Positions 58,101 through 64,000 of a stretch of 64,000 nucleotides of DNA are shown here, in pieces. This DNA comes from Palsa-948 sp964481195. GTDB taxonomy: Bacteria; Bacteroidota; Bacteroidia; Palsa-948. The stretch spans positions 5,284 to 69,283 of the forward strand of contig CAYZTB010000013.1 in NCBI GenBank assembly GCA_964481195.1, written 5' to 3'. The notes below the pieces were generated by a model. The model was not told the DNA's origin. It worked only from the letters and a program-made list of their open reading frames with translations, and did no database searches. The first letter of the stretch is position 1, and each line of letters begins with the position of its first letter. The translations under genes and the position numbers were made by a program.

Positions 58101-58313
58101 CATTAAATTATGAGGCTCGGATTTATATAAGTTAGAAATTTTAGAAAACTCTTTTTGGGCAGAGCCAAACTTTTCTTTTTGATATAATTCAAGAGCAGAT
58201 TTAAAGCTGGCATCCGGATTAGTTTGTATCAAGGTTTTTTGCGAAAATGCTGCAACGCAGAAAAGCATAAACAAACCGATGAAAAAGATGTATAAGGCTG
58301 ATCGTTTTTCCAT
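55155..58313 (-). CDS. Large TPR protein, envelope-associated
   Basis: 1052 aa from ATG 58313 (frame open to 58379). Signal peptide 1-25 (AFSQ). The mature protein is almost entirely tetratricopeptide repeats (at least 18; for instance YNKALYWFAKVDLYDLSN, YYKKVVNDHPECSFTSRSML). It ends in a charged coiled tail. Such proteins scaffold periplasmic complexes. Next to the barrel gene at 53394, the pair is conserved in Bacteroidota as I recall it, but the role is unknown. Confidence 0.85.
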   Translation of the reverse strand: MEKRSALYIFFIGLFMLFCVAAFSQKTLIQTNPDASFKSALELYQKEKFGSAQKEFSKISNLYKSEPHNLMRIDAEYYAALCALELFNKDAELQLREFIANHPESPRVQLASFHLGKYSYRKKQYNKALYWFAKVDLYDLSNEEISEFYFKRGYSFLEEDSVALAKKDFFEIKDVDNKYAAPATYYYGHISYSEKSYQTALQHFNKLKSNASFGPIVPFYIAQIYYMQQKYDSAIAIATPLLDSTSKRVLELTQIIGESYFRTSRYSQALPYLEKYKTLSSSLNRNEWYQLGYAYYKTDNSTSALYCFQNATNGEDSLAQNAFYHLADCYIKPTPYSGGSSSKMLAKNAFEMAYKLDFDPVITEDALFNFAKLCYELSFSPFNDAIGSLNMYIKKYPKSPRIDEAYKYLVNVYLSTKNYKEAMNSIESMKSLNDEMKTAYQKIAFMRGLQLYNDNYSQEAIDYLNKSLKYSTNRNYVSLANYWKGEAYYKISEKQADHAGLDSAIVAYKNFLSTPGAINNNEFFAANYNLGYSNFKKANYAESNIWFRKYVGFTSNEPKEKINDAYLRIGDGFYMVKDFNNAVDYYNEALKTGKRDADYALYQKSLAQGVSGKLEGKIQTLSELLTKYNGKSTYEAASKYELANTYLQLSMDENALTYYKKVVNDHPECSFTSRSMLQMGLIQSKKKEYDQAIATLDKVLATYPKTNEAFEAISAMKDIYRAKSDMDTYETKLQGIPYAAVSTASLDSSNFDVAFDYYDKGDCENANKYFTKYIQKYTDGIFIMKAMYYKAECDFKNKNYDLALVGYQYVVDKPYNSFSESSLLKASFINYKNKNFRNALHLYTRLAEVAEYPVNKNEAKVGEMRCHWVLGNYDQAVEAARTVITLDKISDEIKSEAHLIIGKSALEKQDLDLAASEFSIITLLTTSEKNAEARYSMAYIQYLKGQYKESQKSAFELLNQNPGYEYWMGKGYLLVSDNYVALKDNFNAKYALQSFIDKSENTELVAVAKEKLNRINEMELLEKQKKEQRKTEDVNIQFKTDSPKDSTLYKQE

Positions 58314-58446
58314 TTTTATGGTATCTATATTATAAGGTATAAAATTACTTTCTGAGCAGAGGTGAAAAATGTTAAACATTCTGACTTATCAACGAAGGGT
58401 TGTTGAAAGGAGAACTTTTTTAAAATATACTCTTTGATTAGAAACG

Positions 58447-58454
58447 TAACTTTG
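58447..58454 (+). promoter_or_regulatory. Vegetative -7 box TAACTTTG (ftsE)
   Basis: Exact TAnnTTTG, 14 bp before the ftsE ATG at 58469. Confidence 0.65.
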
Positions 58455-58468
58455 TTTTAATTATTTTC

Positions 58469-59158
58469 ATGGCACTCGACCGAATCATAGAGCTGGAGAA
58501 GGCATCGCTTTTTCAAAAACATAACTTGGTACTTACCGATGTATCACTAACCATTGACAAGGGGGAGTTTGTGTATTTGGTAGGCAAAACAGGTAGCGGC
58601 AAAAGCAGCATCCTGCGTACCCTGTATGCCGATATTCCATTGTTGCAGGGCGAAGGAAGCATTGCAGGCTATGACCTAAAAAAATTAAAACGTAAGGATA
58701 TCCCTTTTTTAAGACGCAAGTTGGGTATTGTGTTTCAAGATTTCCAACTGCTGCCCGACCGTACCATTAACGATAATATATTGTATGTAATGCACGCCAC
58801 CGGCTGGAAAGATAAAGTGGAGATGCAAAAAAGAACGCAGGAAGTGCTGGAAAAAGTGAATTTAGGAACCAAGGGCTTTAAGTTCCCGCACGAGCTATCG
58901 GGTGGGGAGCAGCAGCGCGTAGCCATTGCACGTGCACTCATTAATGAGCCAGAAGTTATTTTGGCCGATGAGCCTACCGGAAATTTAGATACCGAAACCG
59001 CCCAAGAAATTACCGGACTACTATATGAGATAAGTAAAGCAGGAAGAGCCGTTGTAATTGCTACCCACGATTTTCATCTTTTTGAAAAATTTACCGGCCG
59101 CACCATTCGCTGCGAAGGAGGAAAGATTACCGATACGAAGGTGGAGAAAGGCGTTTGA
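58469..59158 (+). CDS. ftsE: Cell-division ATPase FtsE
   Basis: 229 aa. Walker A GKTGSGKSS, Q-loop FQDFQLLPDRT, signature LSGGEQQRVAIARAL, Walker B VILADEPTGNLD, H-loop IATHD. This is FtsE-type (the FQDFQLLPD block). With FtsX it controls septal peptidoglycan hydrolysis. FtsX is not adjacent; in Bacteroidota the two are often apart. Confidence 0.9.
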   Translation: MALDRIIELEKASLFQKHNLVLTDVSLTIDKGEFVYLVGKTGSGKSSILRTLYADIPLLQGEGSIAGYDLKKLKRKDIPFLRRKLGIVFQDFQLLPDRTINDNILYVMHATGWKDKVEMQKRTQEVLEKVNLGTKGFKFPHELSGGEQQRVAIARALINEPEVILADEPTGNLDTETAQEITGLLYEISKAGRAVVIATHDFHLFEKFTGRTIRCEGGKITDTKVEKGV

Positions 59159-59201
59159 CTGGAAATTATCAAGTCGTATATATTTTCTGCAAGAGTAAAG
59201 G

Positions 59202-59420
59202 TTAAGCACTTTTCAATTTCAAAAAATCTGAGCGATTAGAATGACCATTTGATTGAACAAATACACCCATTCGTCTAAATTCTTCAAAATTATTTGCATA
59301 ATATACAGAGCATCTTACCTTTGGCTTTGTTACAGGAACAACATTCCGAGCAAGCTCGATCGGAAATAACTTAAAAGCCCATGAACAAACAAATAATCTC
59401 CGCGAGGCATCGTAGTATTT
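59202..59420 (-). pseudogene. Orphan coding fragment without start
   Basis: 72 codons free of stops between TAA at 59421-59423 and TAA at 59202-59204: YYDASRRLFVCSWAFKLFPI, then ELARNVVPVTKPKVRCSVYY and ANNFEEFRRMGVFVQSNGH. The composition is of normal protein but there is no ATG or GTG. Probably the 3' end of a lost gene. I do not recognise the family. The rest of 59159-59501 holds the poly-G tract only. Confidence 0.4.
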
Positions 59421-59440
59421 TTAGGTTTAAAGTAGTGACA

Positions 59441-59449
59441 GGGGGGGGG
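59441..59449 (+). repeat. Poly-G tract, nine bases
   Basis: GACA-G9-ACAGG, 53 bp before the nominal TTG start of the beta-roll protein and directly after a GTG (59435-59437). Confidence 0.85.
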
Positions 59450-59501
59450 ACAGGTCTTACAAAAGCAAACAGCAGCACTTCATTTATTTTTCATTAGTGT
59501 T

Positions 59502-61542
59502 TTGTTTTTCGCAAATCCATTTTTGGAAAACGGAAACAAAGCCTTTGCGCAAGGAGGGCAAAAATGGGCAACAGGGTTAAACTCTGGCAGTGGTAACGAT
59601 GCCCTTGGCACCAGCAATAATTTTCCGGTAGTAATAAAGACTAACGGAGCAGAAAGACTAAGAGTAAAAGAAACAGGCGAGCTGTTGTTAAACCATGTGG
59701 CAGAATATGCCGCAGATTATTCTTTACTTTTTACAAACCGTAGCTTAGTAGATAAAGGCTGGGTGCTCTCCCAGGCATATTTGAAAGTAAACCAAAATAT
59801 TATATTGAGTGGAGATGTAAGCGGTAACGGCAATACCGCAATCAGCACAACAGTTAACTGGGCAAATGGAAATCTTACCTATGATAACCGATACCTAAAG
59901 TTAAGTGGCGGCACATTATCAGGGCAATTAGTTTTAAACGCTAATCCTGTAAATCCAATGGATGCTTCTACCAAGCAATATGTGGATAACAGCATATCGA
60001 ATCTGCCTCCAATTCCTCCTTCGCTTTGGAGCTCAGGCAATGGACAATATTCCATAATGAATAATTTGTCGGGCACTAATAATGCACAGGCACAGTATTC
60101 ATACTATAGGGGGAGGCTACAATAATTCTATTGCACCAAACGCAGAATACGGTTCAATTTTAGGAGGAAGTAGTAATCAGATTCAGAATTTTATTGCGCC
60201 TGTTAATACTCCTCCTATTCATAATCTCATAGCTTCCGGAAGCGGTAACGTTATTCAACATAATGCGCACCATTCCGTAATTTTAAGTGGAAACAATAAC
60301 GTGATGGATGATCATTTTAGTTTAATACTTGGTGGAGAAAACAACACCATAGAAGGACCAATAGACCCTACAAGTTATAACATGATTAGTAATGGAGTCA
60401 ATAATCGAATTAAGTCAAATGCAAATCATTCCTCAATCATAGGAGGACTAAATAATACAATTAATCCCGGGATTTCAGGATCTGTGATATTAGGCTCTTA
60501 CGGACTTACAGCAACACAATCAAATACCGTTTACCTAAGACAAATTGCATTCCCTGATGGTTCAATCCAGACAACAGCTTCTGGTGGAGTTCAAATTTTT
60601 ACTGCTGGCACAGGTTCGCAAGCTGCGGTAAACAATTTATCAGGAGGCAATAACGCACAAGCACAATCATCGCTCATTGCGTCAGGAAATGGAAACCTCA
60701 TAGACGCCAATGCCTCTTACGGAATAATCATGGGAGGTACTGCAAATCAAATACAAAATGATATTGGTTCTGCCCCGCATTATAATATGATTGGAACAGG
60801 AATAGGAAATTTGGTAGCCAATACAGCCGACCATTCCTATATAGCAAGTGGGCAATACAATAGAGTAGCAGGAAAACAATCTGTAATACTGAGTGGAACA
60901 AACAATAAAGCACAAGCAGCCTCTTCTTTTATAGGCTCCGGCAATAACAATAATATTTTTCCTAATGCCGAGTATGGAGTAATTCTAAGTGGAGAGAACA
61001 ATCAAATTCAAAATATTTTAGCCCCATTACCTACTGGGCCCGAAAATAAATTTAACTTCATTTCAAGCGGACAAAATAATGTGGTTGAACATTTTGCGCA
61101 CCACTCTTCTATTATTGGCGGTTCAAATAACAGAATAATCCAAAGCGTAGCAAACTCTGTAATACTCGGAGGCACAAATATCACCGCCACTGCATCCAAT
61201 ACGGTTTACATGCAAAATATTTCTGTTTCAAGCCTTGCAGGAGTAGGAGATAGAGCGATGATGGTAGACGCAAACGGTAATTTGAAAACATCAACAATAT
61301 TGCAGAGCCCTTTGGATCCTTGGAAATTAGGAGGCAATGATTTGTCTGCAGACCCCACTGCCTTTTTAGGAACTACAGGCGCTAACGACCTTGTTTTTAA
61401 AACAGATGGCGTTGAGCACATGCGCATCACTTCGAGTGGCCACATTCCGATTACAGCCCATCCCGGCAATGTGGGCATCGGAACAGACAACCCCGAGAAA
61501 AAATTACACGTTGTTACCACACAAGCGATTATGGGGCAATAA
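59502..61542 (+). pseudogene. Beta-roll (YadA-head-like) surface protein, frameshifted
   Basis: Two frames join: 59502-60125 (207 aa) and 60082-61542. The first ends in NNAQAQYS and then loses frame; the second resumes as TIGGGYNNSIAPNAEYGSIL. A single base within about 60092-60112 restores one ~680-aa protein. Repeats of the form H-S-x-I-x-G-G-x-N-N-x-I, as in trimeric autotransporter heads or tail-fibre beta-rolls, occur about twenty times; two long repeat blocks begin with NLSG-N-NAQAQ, an internal duplication. The C-terminus, GNVGIGTDNPEKKLHV, is typical of secreted Bacteroidota fibre proteins but ends at once. Upstream of the nominal TTG the frame encodes a signal-peptide-like LHLFFISVLFFANPF. 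Confidence 0.75.
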
Positions 61543-61544
61543 AA

Positions 61545-61568
61545 AAGCCCCTGTTTTCATAGGGGCTT
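61545..61568 (-). terminator. Terminator of the DUF5131 operon
   Basis: AAGCCCCT and AGGGGCTT pair across an 8-nt loop; on the minus strand the stem is followed by T6. It lies about 20 bp past the stop at 61589 and also follows the beta-roll gene from the other side. Confidence 0.85.
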
Positions 61569-61588
61569 GCAAATGGTCTCAAAAAAAA

Positions 61589-62371
61589 TCAAGCAAGTTC
61601 TAATTCTTGTACTCTTATTCTTTCAGGCATTCGTCTGTAAATTCTTCCATTTAATCTGCTTCCTCCCTTAGCGTGGTCAGGATGTTTTGCGTCAATGGTG
61701 GGGTCTTGGGGATTTTTATTGAATTGTGGTTTACCCCATTGTTTGAAGAAAAATAAAACATTGGCTTTATCGCATTGCTTTTTAATATTCCAAACCCACT
61801 CATATTCCATAGGTCTTGCCTTTGGTCCCGATTCACCTCCTACAATTACCCAATTAATATTTCTCAGGTTTAAATTATTCAAAGGAGCAATTAGCGGTTC
61901 AAGAGAAAGGAATTTTACATGAGCATTGGTTTTTCTAAGATAATCTATGCGCTCAGTTACTTTTTCATTTTCTACTGATACTCCCATCCAGATATTTTTT
62001 GTCCAATTCAACTGCTCATGATATTTATATACTATATCTCCGCGCTTAGTAAGGATTTGGTATGTATGCTGTGGCGTATCATTCATTACTTTGAAAACTT
62101 TTTTGAGGAATGAAAGAGGAATGTCTTTATGAAACAAATCGCTCATGGAATTTACAAATACAGTTTTTGGTTTTTTCCATTGGTAAGGAGTGTCTAATTC
62201 ATCTTCATGAACTGTTAATTCAAAATTATTTTTGTATTTCTCCATCCCCATTGCTTTCAAGCGTCTGCTCATTACTTCCGCGTAGCAAAACTTACAGCCA
62301 GTAGAAATTTTATTGCAACCCGTAGTAGGATTCCATGTCATTTCAGTCCATTCTATGTTTGATTGTGCCAT
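61589..62371 (-). CDS. DUF5131 (phage Gp37/Gp68-type) three-Cys protein
   Basis: 260 aa. Near the N-terminus WTEMTWNPTTGCNKISTGCK and FCYAE give the three-Cys motif C-x6-C-x2-C, like radical SAM clusters. Later blocks are KTVFVNSMSDLFHKDIP, QILTKRGD, WMGVSVENEK, LSLEPLIAPL, WVIVGGESGPKARPM and FFFKQWG, all typical of DUF5131. Members are linked to phages and mobile islands and act with TcmP; chemistry is unknown, a radical or iron-sulfur role is likely. The tcmP gene lies 1 bp upstream, on the same strand. Confidence 0.9.
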   Translation of the reverse strand: MAQSNIEWTEMTWNPTTGCNKISTGCKFCYAEVMSRRLKAMGMEKYKNNFELTVHEDELDTPYQWKKPKTVFVNSMSDLFHKDIPLSFLKKVFKVMNDTPQHTYQILTKRGDIVYKYHEQLNWTKNIWMGVSVENEKVTERIDYLRKTNAHVKFLSLEPLIAPLNNLNLRNINWVIVGGESGPKARPMEYEWVWNIKKQCDKANVLFFFKQWGKPQFNKNPQDPTIDAKHPDHAKGGSRLNGRIYRRMPERIRVQELELA

Positions 62372-62372
62372 G

Positions 62373-63244
62373 TTACATTAATTTTGGTTTGATTATACTA
62401 TTCGCAATTTTCTCAGCAGTCGGATTATTTGATGCCATATATAAATGATACATTACCGTACCAGTTTTATTCTTCAGCAAAAAAGGATTAGAAACATGTT
62501 TAAAAATTTCTTTTAATCGTTTCTTATATAATGCTCCCGCTTTTTCAATTGCATTTTCTTCTTTCTTAATTCTCGTATCGTCTCCAAATAAAGTTTGAGT
62601 GGTAATCATCGTATAAAAGAATTTTTTTATTTCTGCTTCATCGATTCCGAGAAACATATTTAATTTTTTTAACCATGCTTCGGAAATGTTTCCATCATTT
62701 TTCAAAAGGCGATTTACTCCTAATCCTGTCGGGACAAGTATCCATAAATCAATGGGCAACCCTTCCAATGCTTTAATGGATTCCCATTTTACTTCCATAC
62801 CATAAGGGTCAATAAAGGCGAGAACTTTATAATCTTTTGCTTTTGCTGTTTTTAAAAATCTGGCAAGGTCAATTAATTTTTTATTGCAATCATCAGTTGC
62901 AATATGCGTCTTTTTATTCGGATAATTTTTTTTATTAACGCTTCTAATTTTTTAGCATTCTTCGGATTAAGTTCAACTAAATAATATGTATCGAAAGAGC
63001 GGGGCGTATTAATATCTAAAATCCTGAGAGCAGCACTAAACCTTACATCAATATCTATTTTATCATCGTAAACTATTATTCCTTCACCCGCAAAGCCATC
63101 AAAATATAACAGCTTCCAATATTTTCTATCCTTCATTACCATTAAATATGCTTTGGCATAATCAACGACAATGTTATTTTTAATGTCCGTCCAGTCACCT
63201 CCCCAGTATGTTGAGGAGGGTTCTTCTACTTTATTATCACTCAT
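62373..63244 (-). pseudogene. tcmP: Three-Cys-motif partner protein TcmP, frameshifted
   Basis: The N-terminal part (63244-62873) has STYWGGDWTDIKNNIVVDYA, YFDGFAGEGI and YYLVELNPKN, a methyltransferase-like fold; the C-terminal part (62798-62373) begins MEVKWESIKALEGLPIDLWI and ends SNPFLLKNKTGTVMYHLYMA. The missing middle is present in a third frame: KKTHIATDDCNKKLIDLARF and LAFIDPYG. The break lies in a T8/A8 run at 62926-62933; one extra A restores a ~290-aa TcmP. Either a real mutation or a homopolymer sequence error. TcmP is known only as the partner of three-Cys proteins. Confidence 0.8.
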
Positions 63245-63403
63245 TTCACATTAATTTCAAAAATAATTTTTATCGGAACAATTTTTAAAACACTAAATTA
63301 TATAAAGTAATCGGTATAATCTACAAAGCCACATGAAGAATATTAACTATCCGAAGTTAATTATCAGCAGACGATTAATATTAATAATAATTTCTTACGA
63401 AAA

Positions 63404-63784
63404 TCACGATATCTCTTCATACACTTCATCTTTATCAAGAAATCCATACTCTTCAATCTTCGGAAGTATTTTTTCACTGAGTTTTTTATTGAGTTCTTTT
63501 AACTCATTAATCATATCAACTCCGATATTATTATCAGTCAAACATCTTCTTATCTGATACCAACCCGCGTCCCAAGTTTCAATTTTTAATTTGTTAGTGG
63601 GTAAGTTATTCAAATGAGAATAGAATATTTTATAAACCTCTTTTCCTTTTTCAAGAACTGCAATAGCTTCCTCACTTAATTTATTTTTCTTAATCCATGT
63701 GGCTACAAATCTGTCGGTGTCTTTTGAAAGGTGTAATTTTAAATCAGAATCTTTTATTGCCCAATGTTTCATATCAGATATCAA
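63404..63784 (-). CDS. Hypothetical protein of the DUF5131 island
   Basis: 126 aa (start could also be Met5, 63772). Soluble, helical and acidic/basic mixed: LHLSKDTDRFVATWIKKNKL, then AIAVLEKGKEVYKIFYSHLN, and TWDAGWYQIRRCL in the middle. I recognise no family. 160 bp upstream of tcmP on the same strand, which suggests a third member of the island; the gap between holds no gene. Confidence 0.65.
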   Translation of the reverse strand: MISDMKHWAIKDSDLKLHLSKDTDRFVATWIKKNKLSEEAIAVLEKGKEVYKIFYSHLNNLPTNKLKIETWDAGWYQIRRCLTDNNIGVDMINELKELNKKLSEKILPKIEEYGFLDKDEVYEEIS

Positions 63785-63823
63785 AAAAGTACGAAATATT
63801 TTTTAAAAAAATATAAAGATTAA

Positions 63824-64000
63824 ATGACTAAAAAAAGCTTATTAATCCTGTTATTTTGTATAATCCAAATCATGGTTTATGGCCAATCGCCTGAACAAAA
63901 TCATGAGAAGTACTGGTATTATAGATATAGATTCACTATCAACCGACTAACGGTTTGGCGCTTGGCGAAGGTGGCGATTTTCACCACAAATGTTGATGCG
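63824..64000 (+). CDS. Exported protein, cut by right edge
   Basis: ATG 63824 runs off the window without a stop. A signal peptide (LLILLFCIIQIMVYG, cleavage near Q21) is followed by SPEQNHEKYWYYRYRF. The H-E-K-Y-W-Y-Y-R-Y-R pattern is like a Bacteroidota exported family I have seen but cannot name. After FTIN the frame reads poorly (RLTVWRLAK), while the alternative frame gives LTNGLALGEGGDF, which suits the family better, so a frameshift around 63940 is possible. Confidence 0.5.
   Translation, partial: MTKKSLLILLFCIIQIMVYGQSPEQNHEKYWYYRYRFTINRLTVWRLAKVAIFTTNVDA

Noticed and set aside
61589..62371. Prophage on account of the Gp37/Gp68 label
   Set aside because: No tail, capsid, integrase or attachment site within the window; DUF5131 is common outside phages.
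1..64000. tRNA, rRNA, tmRNA or CRISPR arrays
   Set aside because: I looked for CCA-type cloverleaf sequences and regular direct repeats with spacers and saw none.

Overview
The window is a chromosomal piece of a Bacteroidota genome, most likely an uncultured member. The signs are a low G+C content, a type IX secretion C-terminal domain, PorT-like barrels, DUF4296, DUF5723 and DUF2141 proteins, a GGGP synthase family protein, a bacillithiol-type YtxJ, and the Bacteroidota vegetative -7 box TAnnTTTG at 12 or more starts, often so close to the ATG that the mRNA must be leaderless. I see no rRNA, tRNA, CRISPR array, transposase or integrase. All family names come from reading motifs by eye; no database search was run.

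Bases 1-20105 form one almost unbroken minus-strand block of stress and envelope genes: a universal stress protein (cut by the left edge), DUF2141 (frameshifted), AI-2E, a holin-superfamily protein, YtxH, an Lmo0937-like peptide, a PorT barrel with a collagen-like repeat, an sll1863-like lipoprotein, further barrels and lipoproteins, an HdeD-like protein, and a tandem DUF3494 ice-binding-like T9SS protein. These lead into a signalling cluster of four receiver-only proteins (two with a C-terminal membrane anchor), two hybrid histidine kinases and an AraC-family regulator. Eleven upstream regions in this block carry the same element: two half-sites (TTACA on the plus strand) one 21-bp step apart, followed by ATTCACA, and in eight cases a CAnnTTTR-type -7 box exactly 23 bp away. 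The AraC gene and one kinase carry the element too. I read this as an undescribed autoregulated stress/envelope regulon, and it is the strongest finding here.

Bases 20.5-59 kb are mostly housekeeping: an OmpA lipoprotein, a BaiN-like flavoprotein, YtxJ, MoeB/ThiF-rhodanese, a secreted TPR-CHAT protein, Era, Der, a 7TM PP2C phosphatase, kynurenine 3-monooxygenase, NuoABCD (with an ASCH gene inserted), QueG, RuvB, ExbB/ExbD/TonB-like, RecJ, HflX, ThiH, a ThiE-like protein, GGGP synthase, a phosphopantetheinyl transferase, glutamate dehydrogenase, DUF4296, DUF5723, an SDR, an outer-membrane barrel with its large TPR partner, and FtsE. Small palindromic repeats have inserted in frame into kmo, nuoD, recJ and queG. 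A broken copy of the queG 5' end lies between ruvB and queG. Several convergent pairs share their stop codons.

Bases 59.2-64 kb are accessory and broken: an orphan coding fragment, a beta-roll surface protein with a G9 tract near its start and a second frame break, a DUF5131 three-Cys protein with its TcmP partner (frameshifted in an A8 run), a hypothetical protein, and a signal-peptide ORF cut by the right edge. The number of homopolymer-linked frame breaks here means either real decay or phase variation, or sequence errors.
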